Below, in pieces: positions 54,377-64,000 of a DNA stretch of 64,000 bases. This DNA is from Apostichopus japonicus. Lineage: Eukaryota; Echinodermata; Holothuroidea; Aspidochirotida; Stichopodidae. The first letter of the stretch is position 1, and every line of letters starts with the position of its first letter. The position numbers and the translations under genes were made by a program. The notes beneath the pieces are model-generated. The model was not told the DNA's origin. It did not search any database and saw only the letters and a list, made by a program, of their open reading frames with translations. The stretch lies in assembly GCF_037975245.1 (NCBI RefSeq), contig NC_092577.1:19900898-19964897 (forward strand), read 5' to 3'.

Positions 54377-56229
54377 TGCTATTATAGTGCTTTTTACGTG
54401 ACCCGTCATACGGGATACAAAACGTCACGGCCAAACGGCACTACCAAACCATACCATTCTTACAAACGAACCTCAGGTCAAGCGAGCCAAAAAGGTACAT
54501 ACGCTCACCGACCTGCAGAGACAAAACGCCCAACCCCCCACTGAAATATTAAAAAACTACAAAAGGACGACCAGCACGCAGCGAAACAAAACACCCTTCC
54601 CCAGCACACCACCGTCCAAAAAAGGCAGCCCTAGATAAACGGCGAAAATCGCCTTCGACCTGAAGGCGAATGTCAGACTGGCAAATTTCCCCCTAAAAAC
54701 AACATCACATCTATTCCTCCAAATAATTGTTTTTACAACAGAAGAAACATAAATAATACGCTGCGACACAGCAACGGAACAAACTGGAGGATCTAATCCA
54801 TATAAAACAAAACCCTGTCCTACCGACCAGGAACGGTCTCCCGTTAAACGGTCGGTCCAGGACTGAAACCACTCCTACAAGTTCAAAACAAAGGGGCAAT
54901 GCCAAAAAACATGGGCAGTACTCTCTAAGCTGTCACAGCCGGTCCTCGGGCACAGTCCATCACCCAATCGCCAGTGATACCTTTTCAGATTGGTCACCAA
55001 GGCACCGTGTGCAATTCTCCATGCAAGATCACGGAGCCTGCAACCATTCAGTCTTGAATGCACCGAACGCCATACTTCGACAGGATGACGTCCCTGTACA
55101 AAAATTGCATTCAAGGCCCTATCCCGCAAGGAACTGAGAACGAGGGCCGGCCGTGACAGGTCAACAGGGGGTAACTCAATAAGAGCGGAGCAAATGACAC
55201 GCACCACTCTGCTTGGTGTGCTACTATGCGGTTCTCTGTTGCTAAACAGCGCCGGAACCCATCGACGCAAGTGCAACCCGCCCCAAAAACGTACAAAATA
55301 TGAACAAGGCAACCCTGGGTCAGTTACCGCTACAAACAATTGCTTAAATAACAAACAAGTTAACTTACTTCCCAGATGAAGCACCCCTAGTCCCCCCTTC
55401 TCCAGTTTTTGGTACAATATCGCCCTCTTGACCAGCTCTGTACCACCAGACCATATGAATGAAAAAATCGCCCTCTCCAACCGCACCAGGACGCGACGCG
55501 GAATTGGGTACACCGCGCCCGGGTACCACAAGATGGGCGAAACGAAACGATTAATAACGGTGACTTTCCCCAAGATCGAAAGCCAGCGGGTGCCAAAGGT
55601 TTCGAGTCTGCTCTCAAATACCTCAGCCCTCTCGCTCCAGGTGACATCACAAGGTGCATCGTAGCCGAACCATATACCATTAATTTTGATATTCTGATCC
55701 GACCACGACGCACAGAATGGTAAGTCTCTGTATCTCCAGCTACCAAGACGAAGGCCCTTTGTCTTTTCTGGATTCAACTTCGCCCCGGTAGCTCTCTCCA
55801 AAATAGATAAATCCTGCGAGAGTGCGCGGAAGGAGCCCAGACTCGAAACAACACATGTCACGTCATCTACATATTGAGCGCATTTCACTTTGGCACCCCC
55901 TGGCACAACGAATGGAACAAGTCTGGAGTCCCTTTCCAAAAGACGAGAGAGGGACTCGCTAAACAAAACATAAAGTAATGGAGACAGAGGGCACCCCTGG
56001 CGCACCCCCCTCTCTACGTTAAAAACCTCCGAACAAAACCCATTTACGATAACAGAACTGAAACGTCTCCAATACATTCATTAAAAAACCGATCCACCAT
56101 GTCAAAGGCCTTCTGCTGGTCCAGAGACACCAATGCACATGGCAGATCACGCTCAATAACAAAGTCGGTCAAGTCGCGCATCAACCACAAGTTCTGCTGG
56201 ATGCAATGACCCTTCACTGCTATTATAGT
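54377..56229 (-). mobile_element. Family A LINE inside the 5' LTR, with 12-bp TSD
   Basis: TGCTATTATAGT is duplicated at 54377-54388 and 56218-56229. The 3' LTR has this site once, near 61032. The LINE body (54389-56217) ends on minus with the CCCG(T/C) hairpin and ACGTAAAAAGC plus AC shared with the target. It is 5' truncated within the RT domain. Because the LINE is in only one LTR, it arrived after gypsy element 2. Confidence 0.93.
54557..56217 (-). pseudogene. Family A LINE ORF2 fragment (RT and C-terminus)
   Basis: The longest open part is 54875-56077 (400 codons). It shows RGVRQGCPLSPLLYVL, the catalytic box changed to QYVDDVTC (YVDD, still with both Asp), and the C-terminal CPRTGCDSLESTAHVFWHC. 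Upstream SLDQQKAFDMVD is in another frame, and about 60 bases are missing between it and SSVIVNGF. A second deletion near 54675 removes about 45 bases before SDIRL. Otherwise very similar to the ORF2 at 24854-27376. Confidence 0.88.
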
Positions 56230-56511
56230 AATTACTTGCATGTGTCTCCATGCCCAGATGTTATTATGTAATCATCTGCTGACTCTGGTCTCATTGTATT
56301 ATGTTATGGTAAACTGTTATTCTTCCTGTATGTTTGTGATTGGGCAACTAGGTTGCTTGGGTGTGGTTATAGCCTTGTGAGTATTAGTTAACTGTGAGTG
56401 TAGCCTACTGTGGTTTAGTACTTATATTGTGATTGTGTGTCAATAAATAGAACAGCACCAGACCCTGGAGTGAACACATGTCATCTCTCTCTCTCTCACT
56501 CGGTCCCTACA

Positions 56512-56531
56512 ATGGCGTAATCGGCAGGGTA
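56512..56531 (+). promoter_or_regulatory. Primer-binding site candidate of gypsy element 2
   Basis: TGGCGTAATCGGCAGGGT follows the LTR end by one base. The TGG start and position fit a tRNA-primed PBS. The tRNA species is not assigned. Confidence 0.65.
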
Positions 56532-56664
56532 TTAGGCATGTGGAAGTCCATTGCCACATATTTTACACAGTGAGTGCCTACCGTATATAACCTGGTGGTC
56601 CATTGCCAGTGTTTTGACTGTTAAATCATTTATTGCAAGTTTTGCCCTTAGCCTGTTACAAGTC

Positions 56665-57336
56665 ATGGAGCAGTATCCACATCTTAAGTATCTGATGTCA
56701 GATTATATTAAAGAACTTTGTGAGGAGAATGGGCTTGACCTGGCCCTTCTAAGAACCAAAGAAGAAAGAATTAAAGCCTTGCAGACTGTCCCAAATTTGC
56801 AGGATATCACTGTTATAGCACACAAAGCTAAATCAGTTTATAAGTTGGATGGTTTTCACCCTCTTGGTGCAGCTGATAATGTGGAGTGTTACCTCTCTAC
56901 GTTCGACTATGTGATAATCAACAAATTCCTGCAACAAGATGGCCAATTCTTTTAGAGTCCTGCTTGACCGGTAAAGCCCAAAGAGCCTTTTATGTACTTA
57001 CTGAAAGCCAGAAGCAATCTTATATAGTTGTAAAGGAAGCAGTTCTAGCTGCATATAAGCTAAGACCAGATGCATACAGGGAGAAGTTCCGGTTGGCTAG
57101 TAAACTCTCAGCTGAAACATTTCAACAATATGGCAGTCGACTTAACCTGTACTTGAGGCGTTGCTTAGGTCCCACAGATAGCTTATTATCAATGCCAGAC
57201 TTTATCACCATTACAGATAAATTAGTCCTGGATCAGTTAATTAATTCACTGAGAGACGAATCATTTCGTATGAAGCTGTTAGAGCAAAGATGGTCAAGCC
57301 TAGAAGACCTTACTAGTATCGCAGACAACCTTAAGT
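56665..57336 (+). pseudogene. Gypsy element 2 gag, one frameshift
   Basis: ATG at 56665 begins MEQYPHLKYLMSDYIKELCE. The frame runs to about 56935 and then continues in another frame to a stop at 57336. The second part has ESCLTGKAQRAFYVLTESQ, VKEAVLAAYKLRPDAYREKF and LNLYLRRCL, a typical retrotransposon gag/SCAN-like capsid helix pattern. Gag would make the particle for RNA packaging. The one-base frameshift near 56940 inactivates it. Confidence 0.8.
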
Positions 57337-57485
57337 AGACAACAAATGGAGAGTAGATCGGCTGCACCGAGTAACCTCTCACAGGGAACTTCATATCTCC
57401 CTCAAGGTGAGCCTCATACCTACTTGCCACCTGGATCTTCAAGACTGACGAATTTTTCGAGAGCACGTAGACCATCCAAATGTTC

Positions 57486-57533
57486 GATGTTATGCTTGTA
57501 ATGGATTCGGTCACCTAAGCTACGCATGTCCAA
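57486..57533 (+). pseudogene. Gag zinc knuckle (CCHC)
   Basis: In a frame separate from both gag pieces the sequence reads RCYACNGFGHLSYACP, a canonical C-x2-C-x4-H-x4-C knuckle. It belongs to the nucleocapsid end of gag, now out of frame. Confidence 0.8.
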
Positions 57534-57544
57534 ACCCTCCAAGT

Positions 57545-59560
57545 GTGAACCTTGTCAGGATGTCCAGTAAAACTCAACATGAAGAACTATGTCCGGTCAA
57601 ACTACGTGAGCGATACCCCTCACAGTTGTGTAAGTTAGATGGTGCTTATTTTGAAGCGACCTTAAATGCAGAATTTTTTTTGGCCTATGCAGACAGTGGG
57701 GCAGCGAGATCATTTATTCATTCCTCACTGGTGGATCCACAGGAAATTGTATATTTAGAACAACCACTTAGTTTTTCGCTTTTGGACAATACACCTCTAA
57801 TTGTCACAGGTAAAGTGTTCTTTAATATGTCTGTTGCAGGTGAAACTGAGCAGGTAGAGCTTTTTGTAACAGAGATACCATGTCAAGTGCTTTTGGGAAG
57901 GGATCTTCTTAAAGTATTTGCCCTAGTTTTTGATATAAGTGGGAACTCATATTGGTCAGAAAAGCAGGACCCGAAGATTAAATTTCCCTTCGTATTGGTA
58001 GAGTGCTATGGTGGTGGCCTGGTGAAAGAGTTGAAGGTGAGAAATAAGGAGCATGGGATGAGAGAGCCCAGTAGTACAGAGCATGTGCACACTCCAGGGG
58101 GTGTGGTCTCTGGGAAGATAGAAGGTTTCCAGGACCAGGTTAGGCAGTTGTTAGGTGACTATGGAGATGTTTTTGTGGATAGGCCAGGGTATTGTGGTTG
58201 GCTACAGCACAGAATTGAAACAGGGGATGCCAAACCTGTGAAAGAACGCCCGTATAAATTATCCCCAAAGAAACGGGATAGCTTAAGACAGCAGATAAGG
58301 GAAATGTTAGAAATTGATGTAATTGTTTCATCAAATTCACAATGGTCTAGCCCTGTAGTAATGGTTGAGAAAAAAGATGGTACATATAGACTGGCCATCG
58401 ATTATCAAGCTCTCAATGCAGTCACCACACCATGTAATTATCCTATACCAGTGATTGATAGTATATTGCATTCAATGCATAACTCGAAGGTATTCTCAAC
58501 CAAAGATTTGAAGGCTGGGTTTTGGCAGTCTGCAATACACCCTGATGATCAAGCAAAGACTGCCTTTGTGTGTAAGGAGGGTGTGTTTCAATTTAAAAGA
58601 TTACCATTCGGGTTGCGTAATGCAAGTCAGCATTTCCAAAACCTAGTAGATGTAGTTCTTCGACCTCTTCATGATGTTTCAGAGCGTCGTTTCTACCCGT
58701 ACATTGACGATATTGTTGTGCACTCTCCCACAGTTGGTGATAATTTTCAGGATCTTCAAGGGGTACTGTAGTGTCTAAGAGAGGCAGGTTTGACAGTTAA
58801 TCCTGATAAGTGTCATATACTTTATCGACAGATTCAGTTTTTTGGGTTTATTGTTGATGGTAATGGTATCAAAGTGGATCCCTCAAAGTGTGATGCAGTT
58901 AGAGACTATCTGCCTCCAACAAGTAGAAAGGTTCTTGACAAATTTTTAGGCTTAACAGGATGGTGTGCAAACTTTGTGGAGAATTATGCTACTGTGGTGG
59001 AACCACTTAACAGACTGAGGCGAAAAGGGGTGAAGTGGGAATGGTCTGAGGAGTGTCAAAAGGCCTTTATCAGGGTAAAGAAAGAGGTAACAAAGGCCAT
59101 ATCACTGACTATTCCATACTTTGGTAGGCCATTTGAACTTCACACAGATGCCAGTGGGGTAGGTTTGGGTGCTGCCCTTCTCCAGCGCTCTAGTTCAGGG
59201 GAGCAGAAGGTTGTATCCTCTGCATCTCGTGCTTTCAGCTCTGCTGAGCCGAATTACTCTGTGACAGAATTGGAGTGCTTAGCAGTTGTATGGGCGTTTG
59301 AAAAATGGCGACCCTACCTGGAATGTTCGCACACTACAGTGTTTACAGATCACCAGGCATTAGTATGGTTGTTGCGAAACTCTGCACTGAAAGGGAAATT
59401 GGCTAGGTGGGCTTTAAAACTTGAAGAGTTCGTTTACACAGTTCATTATATAGACCAGGTTCCCAGAATCTTGTTCCAGATGCTCTTTCTAGATCTCCCA
59501 TTTCTACAGTACAGTATGACCAGACTGTTTGTTTCCACTCTGAATGTAAAGGGGATCCAT
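57545..59560 (+). pseudogene. Gypsy element 2 pol: protease, RT and RNase H
   Basis: Protease: FLAYADSGAARSFIHSS near 57685, with DSG in place of the common DTG. RT: SNSQWSSPVVMVEKKDGTYR (near 58338), FSTKDLKAGFWQSAIHP, FQFKRLPFGLRNAS and FYPYIDDIVVHS with the catalytic Asp pair (near 58690). An in-frame TAG at 58769-58771 splits RT from the remaining part, which continues in the same frame. RNase H: FELHTDASGVGLGAALLQ (near 59128), VTELECLAVVWAFEKW (catalytic Glu) and FTDHQALVWLL (Asp). A frameshift near 59455 follows, then QNLVPDALSRSP in the next frame. Ty3/gypsy by motif spelling and order. Confidence 0.9.
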
Positions 59561-59680
59561 CGGAAAAGGTGAAAAATGGTACCACTGGTTATGCCTAGGG
59601 CTTAGTAAGAACGATGTTGAAGGAATTTATCATTATAATTGCGAGGGTTGTGCAGGATTGGGTAAGGTCGTAAGTACCGA
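59527..59680 (+). pseudogene. PHD-like zinc motif between RNase H and integrase
   Basis: After RNase H the frames give CFHSEC, then after a one-base slip EKWYHWLCLGLSKNDVEGIY and HYNCEGC. The spacing C-x4-C, then WYHxxC, then a long gap and CxxC resembles the second half of a PHD finger. PHD fingers read histone tails. I infer a possible chromatin-binding module, but it could also be an unrelated zinc motif. Confidence 0.45.
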
Positions 59681-59787
59681 TCAGGCACAAGCAGAGTTAG
59701 CCCACATTCTTTCAGATGTAAATCAGTGTATTATAAGACAACAGAGTGATCCAGTGATTTCTGGCATCAAAAAGCAGTTATTAGAAA

Positions 59788-60922
59788 ATGATTTCTCACC
59801 CAAAGTATGTGATGGCAGAGGGTTTGGTTAAGTATGTTGATAATAATTCGCATAGTAATAAGGTAGTGGTGCCTGGTGAGTTAGTTGTGGAGGTTATTGC
59901 ACATCATCACTGTACCCCCACCTCTCCCCATCTGGGTATGAGAAAGACCATTTCCAAAATCTGTCAAAAGTTTTGGTGGAAAAACTTGAAAAGTGATGTA
60001 GAAACTTTTGTGAAAAAGTGTAGACAGTGTCATCTGTCAAAGCCTATGTATTGTAAGCCTTCAGGTTACATGGAATCCACTACAAGTCGATATCCCTGGG
60101 ATGTGATGGCCATGGACCTGCTAGGCCCTTTTCCTGAAAGTAATGCAGGGAATTTGTATATTTTGGTAATCACTGACCATTTCTCAAGATTTTCTTTCTT
60201 AATGACCTTAAAGAGATCCACGGGTAAAGTACTGAGAGCAGTTTTACAACAATTGTTTTGTACATGGGGTGCATGTAATAAGTTGGTTTCTGACAATGGA
60301 CCCCAAATGGTGTCAAAATATGTCACAGAGCTTTGCATACTGTGGGGTGTCAAGAGGATTTTTACGACCCCTTATCATCCTCAGGCAAATTGGGTTGAAA
60401 GGGTGAACAGAAATATTGTCTCAATGTTCTGTTGTTTTGTGAAAGCTGATGTTCACACCGATTGGGATGTGCACGTCCCCGAGTTCATGTTTGCTTTGAG
60501 CTCTTTCGTACATGATGCGACTGGGTTTTTCCCTGCAGAGTTATTTTTACATAGGAGGATTGTGGGACCAGGAGAGTGGGTAGATGGAGACCGAATGGGA
60601 CCCATAGGAAACAGTTCATTCAGAGGCATGCTTAAATCTGCTAATGATAATATGCAACGTCAGGCAAGAAGAAATAAGCTTCAGTATAATAAGACAAGGT
60701 CTGAGGTAAAGGTTCATGTTGGTTGTAATTATCAAATTAGACAGTGCATGTGACTTCAATGTCTAATTTGAGGAACAAGTTCTCCGCCAAACTTGCCCCA
60801 AAGTGGCGATGACCTTATCTTGTTCTTAATCAGTCATCGTCTGTGACTTTTGTGCTAAAGGACATCAAGACAAAGGAGAAAAGAATCGCACATGTTGATC
60901 AACTTCGACTCGTGCAGTAGTA
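59788..60922 (+). pseudogene. Gypsy element 2 integrase
   Basis: HHCC zinc-binding region: HHHCTPTSPHLGMRKTI and CRQCHLSKP (59895-60060). Core: MAMDLLGPFP (first Asp, near 60115), VSDNGPQMVSKY (second Asp, near 60290) and QANWVERVNRNI (Glu, near 60390), the DDE triad. The open part ends at 60753. The C-terminal GPY/F-like region KFSAKLAPKW and the closing AHVDQLRLVQ lie in another frame up to about 60920. No chromodomain is seen. Catalyses cDNA insertion (family knowledge). Confidence 0.88.
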
Positions 60923-60949
60923 AATTAATATTTTGGAAAAAGATTTTCT

Positions 60950-60961
60950 AAAGGGGGGAGA
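60950..60961 (+). promoter_or_regulatory. Polypurine tract of gypsy element 2
   Basis: AAAGGGGGGAGA lies directly before the 3' LTR, the expected primer site for plus-strand synthesis. Confidence 0.85.
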
Positions 60962-60962
60962 T

Positions 60963-61321
60963 TGCAGGGTTCCAGCCTACATAGCATGTATCTATTGCCT
61001 ATTGTTACTTACCTTTACCTATTGTGCACCTGCTATTATAGTAATTACTTGCATGTGTCTCCATGCCCAGATGTTATTTTGTAATCATCTGCTGACTCTG
61101 GTCTCATTGTATTATGTTATGGTAAACTTATTCTTCCTGTATGTTTGTGATTGGGCAACTAGGTTGCTTGGGTGTGGTTATAGCCTTGTGAGTATTAGTC
61201 AACTGTGAGTGTAGCCTACTGTGGTTTAGTACTATATTGTGATTGTGTGCCAATAAACAGAACTGCACCAGACCCTGGAGTGTACACATGTCATCTCTCT
61301 CTCTCTCACTCGGTCCCTACA
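60963..61321 (+). repeat. 3' LTR of gypsy element 2
   Basis: 359 bp from TGCAGGGTTCC to CGGTCCCTACA. It is uninterrupted, which shows the ancestral form of the site where the LINE entered the 5' LTR. CAATAAACAGAAC lies near 61252. Confidence 0.92.
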
Positions 61322-61706
61322 AGCTGTCATGGCGGCTCGCCGTGACAGCAAAATCGTATTGTTGAGTTTTTCGGGGGAGGCTAAGGTCGTCCCCGGACAA
61401 GTTTTTCAGTTTTGCGTTCTGTTGGTTTAAAAGTCCCTGGAGAGGTTGACGCGCTTCAGCGTAAACCTCTCCGGGGTATGAATTGTTTTGATGCTCGTTT
61501 TACCTCTGAGGCTGCCCGCGTCCGAGGCGTCCATGTGTTGGAGGGAGTCGAGGGACTGAAGGTCACACTGTATGACAGTTCGGTGTGGGTGACAGTCCTC
61601 CATCTCCCTGTGGACATGTCTAAGCCGGAATTCCTTCGATGTAAAGGTGTCAAGACCGGGACTAGACGAGTTAGAATGGAACTCAAGTCCGACATCCCCT
61701 CTACCT
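61322..61706 (+). pseudogene. LINE ORF1 5' fragment (right part of the split LINE)
   Basis: It starts at ATG 61328 (MAARRDSKIVLLSFSGEA) right after the gypsy TSD. A frameshift near 61400 leads into RSVGLKVPGEVDALQRKPLR. About 60 bases are missing near 61622 relative to the ORF1 at 16349. Similarity stops at 61706, before the knuckles. Closest to family B. Confidence 0.82.
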
Positions 61707-61734
61707 GGGATTGTGTCTTCAGTGGCCGGTGATG

Positions 61735-62207
61735 AACTGGCTTTACTGGAGACATCAGTGATGGAAACCGCAGAAAGCCTTGTTTCAATGTTGCGACAAA
61801 GTCCAGAAGAGTTTCGTGAGCCAATCGCAACGTTTATCAAGCAGTTTGGGTCTCTGAAAACAAATTCGGCTTTGGCTGGGGCCTTAAAAACATTTGAGAA
61901 GTACACAGGCGTCAGCTTAGCACTCAGGAAATCAAATAGAAAACCGGACGAACATCGGAGAGGTACAGCCATAAAGGTTCAGCCAGCTGCTGTTAGTCGC
62001 CGAACAACCATCCTTGGTGGGCGCAGGTGTCTGCAGACTGGCCGCAAAGTGAAGGGAGTGTACACATCCACTAACAAAATGCGCAAACTTGGCACAGACA
62101 GCTGCCAGTTGGTTCCAAAGAAAAAACCGAGGAAAGCGCCGCATTGTTTGCCACAGTGTGTCAACAACAATGAGAGTATTGGCGAGAATACATCATCCAA
62201 GTGTTAG
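61735..62207 (+). CDS. Open frame of unknown family (C-terminal fragment)
   Basis: The frame that passes 61735 and ends at 62207 reads DELALLETSVMETAESLVSM, FREPIATFIKQFGSLKTNSA and LAGALKTFEKYTGVSL, then a basic tail with KVQPAAVSRRTTILGGRRCL and KKKPRKAPHCLPQCVNNNES. From memory the tail resembles the end of an invertebrate family often found in repeat-rich genomes. I do not know its function. The upstream part is LINE ORF1 in a non-native frame, so no native start is available. It may be a last exon or a transposon remnant. Confidence 0.45.
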
Positions 62208-64000
62208 ACAGAGTTCATGTCTACTTGAAATACTCAGTACCGATAGTACATGTATGAGTAGTCATGCTTCCTAATAGACTCTTGGGTTTTGGACCTGATG
62301 GTACTCTTAACATCCTGGTTAGCTTTAATACTACATGTACTATTTTAGGTTTTTCATCATACATGTATCATCATTAATATTATTACAATTTATATGAATG
62401 AATGGCTTATATTATATATAGAAGAGCAGTTAGAGTACTAGTTAGATCAATGTGTTTCATTCAAAACATACATGTATGTATTCATTTCTATTCTGTGTAC
62501 AGAATAGAATTCTGTGTAGCTCACTTGTCAGAATAAAAGACGACACTGGTATGTCGTCTATTGCCTAACATAGCTTTGACAATCATGTTGTTCTTCACAG
62601 ATATATTCTGATTATTTCCTAAATGTCACATTGAATACTCCCTGTAAGATGTTGGTTTTAGGGACCATACTTTTAGTACATATGTTGAGGGTTGGGAATG
62701 TTGGGGGTCATATGCCGTATTGCCTGTACATTTCTGCGATTTTTTGCCTGGGGGGGGGGGGGGCATTTATATATACTAAAAGTAAGGTCCCTTAGCTAAA
62801 ACGGTACATTATTTTACATCGCCTGTCAGAACAGAAGATAAGCTATAGCAGTGGTGTATCTTTTGGCTCTACATTTGTACACTGTAGCTTTGACAATCAT
62901 TTTAGAATGGTCTTTCTCTGATGTATTTTTATCATTATTTACAAATTATAGGCTAGCTTAGCCTTCTTATTGTGCAGTAACTACTTTTCACAATAATTAG
63001 TATATTTACAGATATTACTGTGGGGCAGGCTTTTGTTGACATGAAGGTAGTTGTTTTGGCAGAGTCAACATGTTTTTAAGGTACCGTATGCTACAGGCAT
63101 GAGACTCTTCCGCGGAAACGCGGATTTCCGAACTTTTTGGGGTTTAATTTTCGCGTTTTTTCTCGTAATGCGCGTTTTTAATTTTTTTTTTTGGCCCAAA
63201 CATGCTGGACTGTAAAGGGAAGGAACACCGAATTTGACCAGTGGTGGAATCAAGTAGCACAAAGCAAGCTAAAAAGCCTTTTTCTGGTTCAAAAAAGGTA
63301 ATGGATAAATTTTACAAGCAGAAATTCCACACTTTTTTGGCAAGTTGCGTGGTGTGATAGATTACATCTAGAGTCCACCATTTTGTATCAAGCCCTCCTT
63401 ACCTGACAAAAAAATTCTAAAGGGGAGAGGGACACCCCCTCCATTAAACCTCCTCCCCCAGGACGGCGATCGATAAATTTAAGATTTTTTTTCCCCGGCT
63501 CAGTCTCATCCCTGATGCTAGCCTGTATAATTATATACTGTGCTTCAGTCTCTCAGGTATGAACTATAACCCTTTCTGTCACTAACTACATATTAGTGGT
63601 GTGATTGTTTAGGGGAAGAGTAGTCACCCACTTATCCGTCCCCATCCTCCCCCCCCCCCCCAAAAAAAAAATCTGAAAAAGGAGAAGTTTATTATAGTAA
63701 TTACAAATAGGAGGAAATTAAGAAGTATTGAAACTTCCCAATCACACAATCCTGGCTTCAATTTTGCTCCAGTCCGTTGGACCCTTTCTTTTTAAAGTCA
63801 ACTTAAGACTTGCATACCAGAGTCAAGGTATGCTGCACTCAATAACAGTATCACAGCAATAATGTAGCATGGCTAGTATTAGTGTTGTCAATTAATTACT
63901 TTCACACAAAAATGCCAACCGCCAAAAGAAGGCCAAGTCTGCAGCAGGTGAGGACATTATAAAGCTGTTGAGTCAATGTGGCAGCTGCCAAGATGAAGAT
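62208..64000. other. Intergenic stretch, no gene recognised
   Basis: Contains the MITE at 62658-62794, a G run at 62749-62763 and C/A runs near 63650. No domain-bearing frame seen. Confidence 0.5.
62658..62794. mobile_element. PIF/Harbinger-like MITE
   Basis: TIRs GGGACCATACTTTTAGTA (62661-62678) and the complement at 62774-62791 match at 17 of 18 bases. TTA flanks both sides (62658-62660, 62792-62794), the 3-bp TSD expected of PIF/Harbinger. 131 bp, no coding. Confidence 0.7.

Larger units (their letters stand above)
54309..56511 (+). repeat. 5' LTR of gypsy element 2 (split by a LINE)
   Basis: LTR pieces 54309-54388 and 56230-56511. It begins TATAGGGTTCC (mutated from TGTAGGG, judging by the CCCTACA end) and ends CGGTCCCTACA. 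A CAATAAATAGAAC signal lies near 56440. Confidence 0.88.
54305..61325 (+). mobile_element. Ty3/gypsy element 2 with two LTRs and 4-bp TSD
   Basis: LTRs at 54309-56511 (362 bp plus a LINE insertion) and 60963-61321 (359 bp). AGCT flanks both sides (54305-54308, 61322-61325). Internal order is PBS, gag, zinc knuckle, protease, RT, RNase H, a PHD-like motif, integrase and PPT, which is the Ty3/gypsy order. By eye the two LTRs differ at roughly a dozen positions of ~360, so the insertion is old enough to have about 3% divergence. Several frameshifts and one stop make it inactive. It inserted just upstream of the ORF1 start of a LINE. Confidence 0.92.

Noticed and set aside
61647-62207. A 186-codon protein spanning LINE and unknown sequence
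   Set aside because: The LINE half is read in a non-native frame, so only the part after about 61735 is worth annotating.

Overview
This window is eukaryotic, from an invertebrate animal. Echinoderm is my best guess, from the flavour of the repeats and the frequent AGGCCTAG-type intergenic sequence, but I cannot prove it. I found no convincing intact host gene, rRNA or tRNA. Almost everything recognisable is mobile DNA, mostly broken, and the main story is deep nesting. The nesting can be read base by base because many insertions still have target-site duplications (TSDs).

The commonest family is a Tx1/L1-like LINE. ORF1 carries CCHC zinc knuckles; ORF2 carries an apurinic-type endonuclease remnant, a YADD reverse transcriptase and a C-terminal Cys/His motif. 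I separate family A (copies at 1-243, 22343-22601 plus 32415-32446, 24689-27388, 35491-48145, 54389-56217) from family B (3104-4897, 16334-17914, 18594-19243, a ~30 bp tail near 31677-31707, 51175-51576, and probably 54150-54308 plus 61322-61706). Both end in the same non-poly(A) terminus, ACGTAAAAAGCAC. Two family B copies are internally deleted, with ORF1 joined to the last codons of ORF2.

Layout. 1-9 kb: LINE fragments and a degenerate repeat block. 9.2-9.9 kb: a solo LTR. 12.8-13.9 kb: a hAT-type MITE inside a hAT-type MITE. 14.5-18.5 kb: a decayed transposon-like gene split by a family B LINE that carries a long ORF1. 19.25-35.4 kb: a minus-strand Ty3/gypsy element split by a family A LINE, itself split by a hAT element (22602-32414). 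That hAT element holds its transposase pseudogene and a Helentron-like element (23586-27427), which is split by another family A LINE with an 840-codon ORF2.

35.5-48.1 kb: a family A LINE whose 5' UTR is split by a 7.4 kb Mutator-like (MULE) transposon (35514-42931) and whose ORF2 is split by a second Helentron-like element (45997-47152). The MULE encodes a full FLYWCH/MULE transposase, and both of its terminal inverted repeats are made of 17-bp satellite arrays. It carries two nested hAT-type elements.

48-54 kb: a gypsy integrase scrap, a second copy of the decayed transposon-like gene, a SINE-like insertion headed by a U2 snRNA 5' end, and a short family B LINE tail. 54.3-61.3 kb: a plus-strand Ty3/gypsy element with both LTRs and a 4-bp TSD, inserted just before the ORF1 start codon of a LINE; its 5' LTR is split by a family A LINE. 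61.3-64 kb: the rest of that LINE fragment, an open frame of unknown family and a Harbinger-like MITE.

These elements do not form a pathway. They relate as host and parasite layers, and the order of insertion can be inferred. The most unusual items are the satellite-TIR MULE, the shared LINE terminus with its AC overlap at targets, the ORF1-only LINE derivative, the reciprocal LINE/Helentron nesting and the U2-headed SINE.
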